A stretch of 64,000 nucleotides of DNA. Origin: Mariaggregatimicrobium sp964498785 (GTDB taxonomy: Bacteria > Zhuqueibacterota > Zhuqueibacteria > Thermofontimicrobiales > Thiofontviventaceae). Shown piece after piece: positions 8,963 to 18,117 of the stretch. Within the stretch, counting starts at the first letter, position 1, and each line of letters opens with the position of its first letter. The stretch covers positions 1 through 64,000 of the forward strand of contig CAZCJL010000009.1 of assembly GCA_964498785.1 (NCBI GenBank), read 5' to 3'. The notes under the pieces are model-generated. The model ran no database searches. It was not told the DNA's origin and saw only the letters and a list, made by a program, of their open reading frames with translations. Made by a program: the position numbers and the translations under genes.

Positions 8963-9011
8963 ATTACTCCTTCTATGTTGCTGTTCATGGATGTGTTATA
9001 CTTAAGGGCAA

Positions 9012-9030
9012 TTTTTATACCGTATAAAAA
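9012..9030. promoter_or_regulatory. Perfect 19-base dyad upstream of the glycosidase gene
   Basis: TTTTTATAC, a central C, then GTATAAAAA form a perfect 9+1+9 palindrome. It lies 50-68 bases upstream of the glycosidase start codon at 8962, a normal place for an operator or for promoter elements. The regulator is unknown. Confidence 0.45.
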
Positions 9031-9105
9031 AAATTATATTAATAGAATAATAATAATAAATTATAAATTATAATATGTAAAACTGTAAATATATTATTAT
9101 ACATA

Positions 9106-9124
9106 AACGTATTTCAAATACGTT
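9106..9124. promoter_or_regulatory. Second perfect 19-base dyad
   Basis: AACGTATTT, a central C, then AAATACGTT form another perfect 9+1+9 palindrome, centred 94 bases from the first. It has different sequence but the same geometry. It could be a binding site for a dimeric repressor or activator acting on either flanking gene. Confidence 0.42.
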
Positions 9125-9546
9125 ACATTCAGTTTATTATAATGCTAAAAAATTTGTTAACATTATATTATTAAATTAATTATCGATAGCTGAATAATAT
9201 TTATGTGATATAAAAATCGTATCCAGACTATCATATTTTATCGCGAAACCGCGTTAGCTTGTCTTTAAATACCGGTTGCATTATTGATCCGTTTGAAAAA
9301 TGATGTATTAGTAATTAAAATCATTCTCACTTTGCAAATATCTTGCCAGTCAAGCAGGTCGAACGTTTACATGGTCTCTAATTATGATCGTAAATAAATA
9401 ATAAATTATAAGCTGATTTACTGAGAAAATTCAAGAATTCCCATGATTTTGTTCATCAATATATAAGGCTGCATGATAATTAAGAAAAAAAGAAAATATG
9501 CCGATTTAAGAAAATGAATATAACACATTATGTGGGAAGGATAATT

Positions 9547-9894
9547 ATGTTAAGTAACGAAAAGTCAGATGTTCTCGTTGATAAAGATGGTGCATTGATT
9601 CGTGTTGGAGGCGATGAAGATATTTATAATGAATTGATGGATTTATTTTTAGAGAATTCGTCTGATCAAATTAAAGAGTTGCAAGAAGCTGTGCGAAAGC
9701 GAGAATCTGAAGAAATTAAGCGATTGGCGCACAGCATAAAGGGAGCTGCCGCGAATCTGGGTATTCTTCATGTACAGAAATCTGCGAACGAGCTTGAGAT
9801 GATCGGCGCGGAAAACAGGATTCAAGAAGCGCCAAAATCTTTGAATGGTTTGATTAAAGAATTAGATAGATTTAAAGACTTTTGGATCAATTAA
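9547..9894 (+). CDS. Orphan HPt (histidine phosphotransfer) domain protein
   Basis: The 115-residue protein is essentially one HPt four-helix bundle. The motif LAHSIKGAAANLG gives the phosphoacceptor His62. The start at 9547 follows GGAAGGA at proper spacing; an upstream ATG at 9514 would add 11 residues without a good site. HPt proteins shuttle phosphate between response-regulator receiver domains in phosphorelays. No histidine kinase or receiver gene lies nearby, so the partners must be encoded elsewhere. A paralogue with the same fold follows about 320 bases downstream. Confidence 0.88.
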   Translation: MLSNEKSDVLVDKDGALIRVGGDEDIYNELMDLFLENSSDQIKELQEAVRKRESEEIKRLAHSIKGAAANLGILHVQKSANELEMIGAENRIQEAPKSLNGLIKELDRFKDFWIN

Positions 9895-10216
9895 TCATTT
9901 ATCACACCAATGTTTGCATTACGATTGGATTTTGTAGATATGCATAATTTATTGCTATTTATTTCCGTAATGGCTTTGCAAAAAAAAACAATAAGATAAC
10001 GTGGCATGCAAAAGCGCAAGTGAGATGTCAAACGTGAGATGTGAGACGAAAAATTGGCGCTTCGTTTTACGTTTCACGCGCTGCAAAAGGAGTTAGTATC
10101 ACATATATATTTTGCACAAAAATGCAAAAGTTCATTGGTAATGCGATAAATTGCCCCTTGTGCCTAATAATTTTTCAAGTCAAGTTTCGCTCGTATTAGA
10201 TTTAACAGGAACTGGA
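9895..10216. other. Gap between the two HPt genes
   Basis: It contains the 18-bp wobble hairpin (10033-10078) and a small hairpin TTTTGCA (10110-10116)/TGCAAAA (10123-10129). No ORF or clear terminator was seen, so the two HPt genes may be co-transcribed. Confidence 0.45.
10033..10078 (+). repeat. 18-bp hairpin with four G-U pairs
   Basis: Arm 10033-10050 (CGTGAGATGTGAGACGAA) pairs along its entire length with arm 10061-10078 (TTCGTTTTACGTTTCACG): 14 Watson-Crick pairs and 4 G-U/U-G pairs, with a 10-base loop. The wobbles only work in RNA copied as the plus strand, toward the second HPt gene. GTGAGATGT also occurs just upstream at 10020-10028. The TGAGA/CGTGAAACG text resembles dispersed intergenic palindromes of other genomes. 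Confidence 0.6.
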
Positions 10217-10582
10217 ATGGTCAAGAAGGTTGAACGACACTATTCAAATTCAGATCAGATTAAAGCGGTTATCGAAAAACGGTTTCAGGGTGACGCAATT
10301 TTCTACAAGGTTATCGTGGATGTATTTTTAGATACAACTCGAAAAAATCTAAAAATTATTCGGCAATCGCTTAAAAGCAATGATTTTGAAAAAATTAAAT
10401 TTTCAGCACATTCTATCAAAGGTAGCGCTGTAAATATTGGTGCAGAAGAAATTTATGAAATTGCAGAAGAAATAGAGTCTATGGGAAAGAATCAAAATTC
10501 AACTCAGATCGAGCGTTCAATCGAATTAATCGAGAAGGAATTGGTACTGTTGAATGAGTTTGTTTTTGTCTCAATGGATTGA
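10217..10582 (+). CDS. Second orphan HPt domain protein
   Basis: The 121-residue HPt protein carries FSAHSIKGSAVNIG, giving phosphoacceptor His65, followed by the helix with EEIYEIAEEIESMG. I chose ATG 10217 because AGGA precedes it by six bases. The frame is open back to a TTG at 10151 that lacks a good site. The phosphoacceptor helix (AHSIKG(A/S)A.N.G) is shared with the upstream protein, which suggests a duplication; flanking sequence has diverged. It is followed by an intrinsic terminator. Partners are not visible in the window. Confidence 0.85.
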   Translation: MVKKVERHYSNSDQIKAVIEKRFQGDAIFYKVIVDVFLDTTRKNLKIIRQSLKSNDFEKIKFSAHSIKGSAVNIGAEEIYEIAEEIESMGKNQNSTQIERSIELIEKELVLLNEFVFVSMD

Positions 10583-10630
10583 AGAACTATCAAAATTTCT
10601 GCACCGTAATTTTTGTTGATAAATAAAACT

Positions 10631-10665
10631 AAGGAGTTCCTTACTTGTAAAGAATTCCTTTTTTT
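10631..10665 (+). terminator. Intrinsic terminator after the HPt genes
   Basis: AAGGAGTTCCTTAC pairs with GTAAAGAATTCCTT with one mismatch and one wobble, and a run of T follows. The rest of the gap to 10940 is AT-rich with no gene; a frame at 10802-11068 merely overlaps yebC. Confidence 0.75.
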
Positions 10666-10940
10666 ATTGGTGTGCTCTATCTCATTATTTATTTCAAATG
10701 TTATGAAGTCTCATCGATGCATTAATAATCACATTGCTACGAAGGAAATTGCCCCTCAATTTTAACCATACGAATTCGATTGATAGTCACTATTTTAAAT
10801 TTTGCCACTACTTCTATTGAATGAGCTCACACTCGCGAAAAACTGGAAACTTTATGAAAAAAGCGAACGTAATGAATTTTTCACTTGGATTTCGACAAAA
10901 AATTTATTAAATTTAAAGATTATATTTTTAGGAGGCAAGT

Positions 10941-11696
10941 ATGTCAGGTCATTCAAAGTGGAGTACAATAAAGAGGAAAAAAGCGAAAACAGACGCGCAG
11001 CGCGGCAAGATATTTACAAAACTTATAAAAGAGATAACAGTTGCTGCCAGACATGGTGGCGGCGATGAGTTATCGAATCCGGCATTGCGAACTGCTATCG
11101 CAAATGCAAAGGCTGCCAACATGCCTTCGGCGAATATCGAGCGGGCAATTAAAAAAGGAACAGGAGAACTCCCCGGTGTACAGTATGAGGATGCGACTTA
11201 TGAAGGGTATGGTCCGGGTGGCACAGCGCTTTTAGTGGAAGCACTCACTGATAATAAAAATCGTACCGTCGCCGATATTAGACATATTTTATCAAAACAT
11301 AATGGGAATCTTGGCGAATCCGGATGTGTTGCATGGATGTTTGATAAAAAGGGGATTATTGTTGTAAATTCTGACCAGATCGGTGAAGACGATTTGATGG
11401 AACTCGTGCTGGAAGCTGGCGCCGATGATATGAAAATTGAAGATGAATTATTCGAAATTGTAACCTCTCCTGCCAGCTTCGAAAATGTGAAAGAAGCAAT
11501 CAAACAAAAAGGAATTAATATTGAATCTGCAGAGCTTGTAATGCATCCGCAAAATACGGTAAAGGTGTCTGGAAAAGATGCGGAACAACTTCTCAAGTTA
11601 ATTGATTCACTGGAAGACCACGAGGATGTGAATGATGTTTATTCCAATTTTGATATTGATGCGGATGTATTGAAGGGATTGGAACAAGATTCATGA
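10941..11696 (+). CDS. yebC: YebC/PmpR family protein
   Basis: At 251 residues it has the usual family length, starting SGHSKWSTIKRKKAKTDAQR, the basic YebC signature. The family was long annotated as transcriptional regulators; members including B. subtilis YeeI/YebC2 have been linked to translation through polyproline stretches. This copy has the acidic C-terminal domain. GGAGG lies seven bases before the ATG. It overlaps ruvC by four bases (ATGA), as in many genomes where yebC leads the ruv operon. Confidence 0.95.
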   Translation: MSGHSKWSTIKRKKAKTDAQRGKIFTKLIKEITVAARHGGGDELSNPALRTAIANAKAANMPSANIERAIKKGTGELPGVQYEDATYEGYGPGGTALLVEALTDNKNRTVADIRHILSKHNGNLGESGCVAWMFDKKGIIVVNSDQIGEDDLMELVLEAGADDMKIEDELFEIVTSPASFENVKEAIKQKGINIESAELVMHPQNTVKVSGKDAEQLLKLIDSLEDHEDVNDVYSNFDIDADVLKGLEQDS

Positions 11697-12181
11697 TTGT
11701 GATGGGATTAGACCCGGGCGTTGTAAATACTGGTTATGCTGTTATAAATTTTAAAGAAAAAAACCCAGTCATTTTGGATTATGGATGTATACGAACACAT
11801 CCGACAGCAGGTTTTGCGATTCGACTGAAACATATTTACGATAATCTTGTCCTCATAATTCAAAAGCACAAACCAGATACACTGGCGTTAGAGGAAGTTA
11901 TCTATGCAAAAAATATAAAAACAGCTCTTAAAATGGGGCACGCACGCGGTGTCATTTTGCTTGCTGCAAGTAATAATGATTTGACAACTTCTGAATACTC
12001 ACCTAAAGAGATAAAGTTAGCAGCAACCGGTAATGGAGCGGCCTCTAAACAGCAGGTAAAAAAGATGGTTGTGCAACTATTAAATTTACCTCAGTCTCCT
12101 TCATCTTTTGATGTGACGGATGCTATGGCAGTCGCTATTTGTCATGGTTGTCGAACAATGAAAAATCAAATAATTTTGTAA
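11693..12181 (+). CDS. ruvC: Holliday junction resolvase RuvC
   Basis: The 162-residue endonuclease resolves four-way junctions on the RuvAB complex. Acidic catalytic residues are visible: Asp in GLDPG near the N-terminus, Glu in ALEEV and the Asp pair in SFDVTDAMA. The start codon sits inside the yebC stop (ATGA), so translation is probably coupled. ruvA follows 14 bases later. Confidence 0.96.
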   Translation: MIVMGLDPGVVNTGYAVINFKEKNPVILDYGCIRTHPTAGFAIRLKHIYDNLVLIIQKHKPDTLALEEVIYAKNIKTALKMGHARGVILLAASNNDLTTSEYSPKEIKLAATGNGAASKQQVKKMVVQLLNLPQSPSSFDVTDAMAVAICHGCRTMKNQIIL

Positions 12182-12195
12182 TTCAAACCGGTAAA

Positions 12196-12792
12196 ATGAT
12201 TAGTTACTTAAAAGGAAAAATTGTAAAAAAAGCTCCGACCTGGCTGTTAATTGATGTGAATAATATTGGCTACCAGGTACAGGTTTCTGTAAATTGTTCC
12301 CGATCCGTTGGCGAACCAGGAGATATAAAAACAGTATTAACGTATTTGCACGTTCGGGAGGACATTTTACAGCTTTTCGGCTTTATATCAGAAGCAGAGC
12401 GTGAGTTATTTCTTGACTTAATTTCGACATCGGGAATAGGACCGAAAAAGGCGCTGGCGATTTTGTCCGGGAGCAGTGTTCAGGATTTGCAACGATATAT
12501 CCTGGAAGAGGATTTAGTCGGATTAACATCGCTTTCCGGAATTGGAAAACGAACAGCGCAGCGATTAATCCTGGAGCTTAAAGACAAATTAAAACCCTCG
12601 TTAGAGCCGGAACCCTTGTCTCCGGCCATGGTTACTGATCAGAGACATATCAGCAGAGAAGCTGTATTAGCGCTCATTTCGTTGGGATACAATCAGGTCG
12701 CTGCTCAAAACGCGATTAAATCAATTTTAGAACTGGAAACGAAAGATATAGATCTTGAAGAATTGATTACGCGTGCTTTACGAAAAGTATGA
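12196..12792 (+). CDS. ruvA: Holliday junction DNA-binding protein RuvA
   Basis: The 198-residue tetrameric junction-binding protein targets RuvB to Holliday junctions. The family start MISYLKGKI is at 12196; the frame extends upstream into ruvC but those residues are not RuvA-like. Helix-hairpin-helix motifs are seen at SGIGPKKALAIL and SGIGKRTAQRLI. The C-terminal domain (REAVLALISLGY) contacts RuvB. The ribosome site is weak, consistent with coupling to ruvC. Confidence 0.95.
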   Translation: MISYLKGKIVKKAPTWLLIDVNNIGYQVQVSVNCSRSVGEPGDIKTVLTYLHVREDILQLFGFISEAERELFLDLISTSGIGPKKALAILSGSSVQDLQRYILEEDLVGLTSLSGIGKRTAQRLILELKDKLKPSLEPEPLSPAMVTDQRHISREAVLALISLGYNQVAAQNAIKSILELETKDIDLEELITRALRKV

Positions 12793-12890
12793 ACGCTCAC
12801 TCTTCAAAATTTCTCTAAATTGAACTTAATAAAAAACAGTCAGTATAAAAAAATCAAATTTAAGATTGCTTAAATTTTGAAAAGATAATT

Positions 12891-13919
12891 ATGTCATACG
12901 AACGATCAAATACAACGACGCCAGCTCTGCTGGATGATGAATTTGAACTGGATCGATCTCTCAGGCCTCTCCGGTTGGAGGATTTTGTCGGACAAGAAAA
13001 GCTTAAAAGCAATCTTAGAATTTTCATACAAGCTGCGAAGGAAAGAGGGGAGGCATTAGATCACGTTCTTTTTTACGGCCCCCCGGGGTTGGGTAAAACA
13101 ACTTTAGCCCATATTCTTGCGAACGAATTAAATGCAAATATACGAATGACATCCGGGCCGACTTTGGAAAAACCTGGCGATCTGGCCGGGTTATTAACCA
13201 ATTTATCCGATCGAGACGTTTTATTTGTCGATGAGATCCATCGACTTAGTCGGGTTATCGAAGAATATCTTTATCCCGCACTGGAAGATTTTAAACTGGA
13301 TATAATCATCGATAAAGGATCGAATGCACGATCCGTACAATTAAAATTATCGCAGTTTACATTGGTTGGAGCAACAACCCGGGCGGGTTCTTTGACTTCG
13401 CCATTAAGAGCGCGATTTGGTGTTGTCGGGAGATTGGATTATTATGAACCGGGTGAATTGGAAAAAATTGTCAGACGATCCGCACGGATTATGGAGCTTG
13501 AAATTGAACCGGAAGCTGCGTTAGAGATTTCCGGAAGATCCCGTGGGACGCCTCGCATTGCAAATAGATTACTACGAAGAATACGAGATTTCGCTCAGGT
13601 ACGCGGAGACGGAAAAATCGATTTGAAAATCACCAAAGAATCTCTTGTTCAATTAGATGTGGATGAACTGGGCTTAGATGAAATGGATAAAAAGATTCTA
13701 ACGGTGGTTATCCATAAATTCGGTGGAGGACCGGTTGGTTTGAACACCCTGGCAATTGCAGTCGGGGAATTAGGTGAAACAATCGAAGAGGTTTATGAAC
13801 CATTTTTAATCAATAAAGGTTTTCTCAACCGCACACCACGCGGCAGAGTCGCAACGGAATTAGCGTACAGCCATTTAGGATTGACCAAAAAGAAAAATGG
13901 TCAAGGGAAACTATTTTGA
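12891..13919 (+). CDS. ruvB: Holliday junction branch-migration ATPase RuvB
   Basis: The 342-residue AAA+ motor drives branch migration with RuvA. Walker A GPPGLGKTT, Walker B VDEIHRL, sensor 1 GATTRAG and arginine finger region LRARFG are all present, with a C-terminal winged helix. A 98-base AT-rich gap separates it from ruvA. queA starts 11 bases after its stop. Confidence 0.97.
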   Translation: MSYERSNTTTPALLDDEFELDRSLRPLRLEDFVGQEKLKSNLRIFIQAAKERGEALDHVLFYGPPGLGKTTLAHILANELNANIRMTSGPTLEKPGDLAGLLTNLSDRDVLFVDEIHRLSRVIEEYLYPALEDFKLDIIIDKGSNARSVQLKLSQFTLVGATTRAGSLTSPLRARFGVVGRLDYYEPGELEKIVRRSARIMELEIEPEAALEISGRSRGTPRIANRLLRRIRDFAQVRGDGKIDLKITKESLVQLDVDELGLDEMDKKILTVVIHKFGGGPVGLNTLAIAVGELGETIEEVYEPFLINKGFLNRTPRGRVATELAYSHLGLTKKKNGQGKLF

Positions 13920-13930
13920 GGAGTTAAATT

Positions 13931-14959
13931 ATGAAGTTATCCGACTTTAAATTTAATTTGCCAGAGGAATTAATAGCAGAATATCCATCAGAAAAGCGCG
14001 ATCAAGCGCGGTTGATGGTGCTTAATCGGAAGGACGAAACAATTGAAGAAAAAAAATTTAGTGATGTTCATGAATATATCGATGCAAAAGATTGTTTAGT
14101 AATTAACGAAACCAAGGTTTTCCCTGCACGTTTGATGGGAACAAAGGATAAAACAGATGCCCAGGTTGAAATATTTTTATTAAGAGAGCTGGAAAACAGC
14201 ATGTGGGAAGTCCTCGTTCGGCCCGCTCGAAAAGTCCGCGTTGGTAATCGATTAACAATTGGAAATGAGCTCGTCTGTGATGTGATCGACAATACGGTTT
14301 CCGGCGGTAGAGTCGTTCGATTTTTCTATGACGGCGATTTTTTTGAGATTGTCGAAAGATTAGGCAAATCACCACTGCCGCCTTATATTAAACGCTCTCC
14401 TGAGCCTGTTGATAAAGAACGTTACCAAACAGTGTACGCGAAAACAAGAGGTGCGGTTGCTGCACCAACAGCGGGGTTGCATTTTACAAAAGAATTGCTA
14501 AAAAAACTAAAGAAAAAAGGTGTGCGGGTGGTCCCCATTCTTCTCCACCTTGGTCTTGGAAGTTTCAGACCCGTAATGGTTGAAGATTTGAGCCGCCACA
14601 AAATGGACTCCGAGTATTTTGAAATTTCCGAAGAAGCGGCTGAAACTATCAATAAGACAATGAAAAATGGTGGAAAGGTTATCGCTACTGGTACAAGCAC
14701 TGTACGCGCGTTAGAATCTGTGGTCACATCTGAGGGATGGGTAAAAACTATGAATGGCTGGACAGACAAATTTATTTATCCACCCTATGATATCAGAATC
14801 GTCGATAAATTGGTGACCAATTTTCATTTACCGAGTTCAACACTTATTATGCTTGCGTCGGCATTTGCCGGGAAAGATTTCCTTTTTAAAGCGTATGAAA
14901 AAGCAATCGAAAATAAATACCATTTTTATAGCTATGGCGATGCTATGTTAATTTTATAA
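13931..14959 (+). CDS. queA: tRNA preQ1(34) S-adenosylmethionine ribosyltransferase-isomerase
   Basis: The 342-residue enzyme transfers ribose from SAM to preQ1 in tRNA to make epoxyqueuosine. Family motifs include ETKVFPARL near residue 60, TRGAVAAPTAGLHFT and the C-terminal NFHLPSSTLIMLASAF. GAGG precedes the ATG. The ruvB-queA linkage is common in bacteria. Other queuosine genes are not in the window. Confidence 0.96.
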   Translation: MKLSDFKFNLPEELIAEYPSEKRDQARLMVLNRKDETIEEKKFSDVHEYIDAKDCLVINETKVFPARLMGTKDKTDAQVEIFLLRELENSMWEVLVRPARKVRVGNRLTIGNELVCDVIDNTVSGGRVVRFFYDGDFFEIVERLGKSPLPPYIKRSPEPVDKERYQTVYAKTRGAVAAPTAGLHFTKELLKKLKKKGVRVVPILLHLGLGSFRPVMVEDLSRHKMDSEYFEISEEAAETINKTMKNGGKVIATGTSTVRALESVVTSEGWVKTMNGWTDKFIYPPYDIRIVDKLVTNFHLPSSTLIMLASAFAGKDFLFKAYEKAIENKYHFYSYGDAMLIL

Positions 14960-15026
14960 TTGTTAGTGAAATTATTGTGGCTTTTTATATTTTTTTTAAA
15001 AAAATTGAAAACAAGGAAAGGTTTTT

Positions 15027-16472
15027 ATGAGTAACTTTGCACGTGTTCGCTTTGCTCCGAGCCCAACTGGTCATTTACATATTGGTAATGCTCGTGCTGC
15101 TGTTTTGAATTGGCTTTTTGCACGCCACGTTCATGGTAAGTTTATATTAAGAATCGAAGATACAGACCCTGAAAGGTCAAAAAGCGAATATGTCGAACGT
15201 ATCTATGAAGATTTGAAATGGTTAGGTCTTCATTGGGATGAAGGACCTGATGTTGGCGGCGAATATGGCCCATATCGACAGTCACTGCGCCTGGAAATAT
15301 ATCAGCGCTATGCAAATCAGTTACTTCAAGATGGCAACGCGTATCATTGTTATTGTAATGCAGAAGAACTCGAACAAATGCGTAAAACCGCTGTTGAACA
15401 AGGGCGGCCGGTTACCTATGATCGAAAATGCCTGAACCTTTCGGAACAGGAAAAAAAGAGCCAAATTGATGCCGGACGTAAACCTGCCATACGGTTTAAA
15501 GTATCGACCGGACAGGTAAAATTTGATGATTCGATAAAAGAAACAATATCATTTGATGTTGAAAATATCGGGGATTTTGTAATAATGCGAGCTGAGGGCA
15601 TTCCGACCTATAATTTTGCCTGTGTTGTTGATGATAGCTTGATGAAAATTACGCATGTCATCCGCGGGGATGATCATGTTTCCAATACGCCGCGACAAAT
15701 TTTGCTGGCAGAGGCACTCGGAATGGAGCTGCCACAATTCGCCCATATTCCGATGATACTCGGCCAGGATCGCACAAGATTGTCGAAACGCCATGGCGCT
15801 ACATCTGTTGATGAATATCGAACAAACGGGTATATCCCAGAGGCGTTAATCAATTTTTTGAGTCTACTCAGTTGGTCATCTGAATCTGGTGATGAAATCT
15901 TATCAAAGGAAAGATTAATTAAAGAATTTGATTTTAACCGAATTTCCAGATCTGCTGCTGTATTCAATATAGAAAAACTTGACTGGATGAATGGCTACTA
16001 TATTCGAAATATGGATATTGAAGACGTAACGAAATTGGCAATCCCATTTTTTGAACAAGCAGGTTACGATACGCAAAACGAAGAAAAGACAAAAAAAATT
16101 GTAGCAGCATTGCAGGATAAAATAGATTGTTTAAGTCAGATTACTGACCATGCAAAAATATTTTTTCAAGACCATATCACAATAAATGATCAGGACGCAC
16201 GAGCGATTATTCGCAAAGATACGTCTCAAAAAGTTTTCTGGTCTTTTTTAAGGGAACTTCGAACTATCGACCGTATAGATGTTGACATCTTTCGAGATAT
16301 TATGAAAATTGTTCAAAAAGAAACCGGTATTATGGGGCGAGATCTATGGATGCCCATCCGCGTGGCATTAACAGGGAAGGTACATGGACCGGAGTTGCCC
16401 GTTGTTATCGAATTATTCGGAAAGAATAAATGCCAAAGATTTATTGAAAATATTGTCGGAAGTTATCGGTAA
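15027..16472 (+). CDS. gltX: Glutamyl-tRNA synthetase
   Basis: The 481-residue class I synthetase has HLHIGN (residues 16-21, the HIGH motif) and RLSKRHG near residue 251 (the KMSKS motif). The protein activates glutamate for tRNA-Glu. Whether it also charges tRNA-Gln cannot be told from sequence alone. CAAGGAAAGG is the ribosome site. It is adjacent to cysS, 31 bases downstream. Confidence 0.96.
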   Translation: MSNFARVRFAPSPTGHLHIGNARAAVLNWLFARHVHGKFILRIEDTDPERSKSEYVERIYEDLKWLGLHWDEGPDVGGEYGPYRQSLRLEIYQRYANQLLQDGNAYHCYCNAEELEQMRKTAVEQGRPVTYDRKCLNLSEQEKKSQIDAGRKPAIRFKVSTGQVKFDDSIKETISFDVENIGDFVIMRAEGIPTYNFACVVDDSLMKITHVIRGDDHVSNTPRQILLAEALGMELPQFAHIPMILGQDRTRLSKRHGATSVDEYRTNGYIPEALINFLSLLSWSSESGDEILSKERLIKEFDFNRISRSAAVFNIEKLDWMNGYYIRNMDIEDVTKLAIPFFEQAGYDTQNEEKTKKIVAALQDKIDCLSQITDHAKIFFQDHITINDQDARAIIRKDTSQKVFWSFLRELRTIDRIDVDIFRDIMKIVQKETGIMGRDLWMPIRVALTGKVHGPELPVVIELFGKNKCQRFIENIVGSYR

Positions 16473-16503
16473 AAAGAATTATACTAAAATTTGGAGTTAA
16501 ACG

Positions 16504-17934
16504 TTGGCATTAAAAATCTATAACACTTATACAAAGTCGGTGGAAGAATTTAAACCCATTGAAAATAAAAAAGTGAAAATGTATGTTTGCGGCCCAACAG
16601 TTTATAATTATTTTCATATTGGAAATGCCCGACCATTACTTATATTTGACTTATTTCGACAATATTTAATGTATCGCGGTTACGATGTAAAGTATGTTGT
16701 AAACATTACGGATATTGATGACAAGATCATTAGAGCTGCTAACCAAGAAAATACGACCACAACTGAGGTGGCTTCAAAATATACACAAGCATATTTTGAA
16801 GACTGCGAAAAATTGGGTATAAACAAACCGGACGTGAGCCCAAAAGCAACAGATCATATTAATGAGATGATCGAATTAGTTAAAAAGTTGGTGGCACAGG
16901 GAATCGCATATTCTGTTGATGGTGATGTTTTTTTTGATGTGAAAAAGCTACCTCAATATGGGAAATTATCTGGTAAAAAGATCGGTGGTTTGCAATCCGG
17001 CGCCCGCGTAGAGGTGGATCAACGAAAGAAATATCCTCTGGATTTTGCGCTCTGGAAATCAGCGAAACCAGGAGAGCCATCATGGGAAAGTCCCTGGGGG
17101 AAAGGCAGGCCTGGCTGGCATCTCGAATGCTCCGTCATGTCAATGAAATATTTAGGGACCACGTTTGATATTCATGCAGGCGGTGTTGATCTTATTTTTC
17201 CACACCATGAAAATGAAATCGCCCAGAGTGAAGGAGCCACTGGTCAACGTTTCGTGAATTTCTGGATGCATAATGGTTTCGTAAATGTAGAAGGCGAAAA
17301 AATGGCAAAATCTGCGGGTAATTTTTTTACTGCTCGCGAAATTTTGGAGAAATACAGCCCGGAAGTGATAAGAATGTTTTTTCTGCTGAAACATTACAGA
17401 AGCCCGATTGATTTTAGTGAAGAGCGGATTCATGAGGCACAACAGGCATTAAACAGGATTAGCACAACAATAGATAATATTAATATCGCGTTGAAAAATT
17501 TTCAACCAGATGCGGGAGAGATAAAGAAATCTAACATAATTGAAAGTCTCAAAAAGCAGTTTATTGAGGCAATGGATGATGATTTCAATACAGCGAATGC
17601 CATGGCTAAAATTTTTGATATGGTAAAAGAAGCCAATATTATCTTGACCGGCGAACATCTGCAAGAACGCGATCTGGAGAATTTGTATCAAATCAAAAAT
17701 ACAATTTTGGAATTCAATCAAATTTTAACAATTATAGAAACTGAACAAAATAAAATTTCGGAAGTAGAAGGGGATGTTTCTGTGGCCATCTTAGTTGATG
17801 TAAGACAAAAATTAAGAGAAGAAAAGAATTGGAAGCTGGCTGATTTCATACGAGACAGGTTAATTGAAATTGGCATTGAGCTGGAAGACCGAAAAGACAC
17901 AACAGTTTGGAAAAAATTCAAAAAAAAACCTTGA
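16504..17934 (+). CDS. cysS: Cysteinyl-tRNA synthetase
   Basis: The 476-residue class I synthetase starts at TTG (GGAG nine bases upstream). Zinc ligands include the Cys in YVCGPTVYNYFHIGN and the Cys in WHLECSVMS, followed by HHENE. KMAKSAGN is the KMSKS equivalent. The stop codon overlaps the TTGACT of the next promoter. Confidence 0.96.
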   Translation: MALKIYNTYTKSVEEFKPIENKKVKMYVCGPTVYNYFHIGNARPLLIFDLFRQYLMYRGYDVKYVVNITDIDDKIIRAANQENTTTTEVASKYTQAYFEDCEKLGINKPDVSPKATDHINEMIELVKKLVAQGIAYSVDGDVFFDVKKLPQYGKLSGKKIGGLQSGARVEVDQRKKYPLDFALWKSAKPGEPSWESPWGKGRPGWHLECSVMSMKYLGTTFDIHAGGVDLIFPHHENEIAQSEGATGQRFVNFWMHNGFVNVEGEKMAKSAGNFFTAREILEKYSPEVIRMFFLLKHYRSPIDFSEERIHEAQQALNRISTTIDNINIALKNFQPDAGEIKKSNIIESLKKQFIEAMDDDFNTANAMAKIFDMVKEANIILTGEHLQERDLENLYQIKNTILEFNQILTIIETEQNKISEVEGDVSVAILVDVRQKLREEKNWKLADFIRDRLIEIGIELEDRKDTTVWKKFKKKP

Positions 17935-17963
17935 CTTTTAAAAAATAAATATTATATTATAAT
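17931..17963 (+). promoter_or_regulatory. Promoter of the tRNA-tuf-secE-nusG transcript
   Basis: TTGACT (17931-17936) overlaps the cysS stop. TATTAT (17955-17960, spacer 18) or TATAAT (17958-17963, spacer 21) are candidate -10 elements. The first tRNA starts 75 bases downstream. Confidence 0.5.
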
Positions 17964-18038
17964 TTTCTCTAAAAAATCGACTGAGAAATAATAACGTGTA
18001 TTCCATTAGGATTACTAATGGTGGTCATCGACAAAATA

Positions 18039-18111
18039 GCCACCATAGCTCAGATGGTAGAGCAACTGATTTGTAATCAGTCGGTCGCGGGTTCAACTCC
18101 TGCTGGTGGCT
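18039..18111 (+). tRNA. tRNA-Thr (anticodon TGT)
   Basis: The 73-base cloverleaf is complete: acceptor GCCACCA/TGGTGGC, discriminator T, anticodon loop TTTGTAA giving TGT, T loop TTCAACT. No CCA is encoded. It reads ACA codons. It leads a Thr-Tyr-Gly-Thr-tuf cluster, the order also found in E. coli thrU-tyrU-glyT-thrT-tufB. Confidence 0.96.
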
Positions 18112-18117
18112 CAATAT

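Larger units (their letters stand above)
8963..9546. other. 584-base AT-rich gap upstream of divergent genes
   Basis: This stretch separates the glycosidase start (minus) from the first HPt gene (plus). Two perfect 19-base dyads are present and listed separately. The remainder (9130-9540) is AT-rich with no ORF or RNA family that I recognise. Confidence 0.5.

Noticed and set aside
10802..11068. 88-codon plus-strand frame
   Set aside because: It overlaps the start of yebC in another frame, has no ribosome site and has no recognisable sequence.
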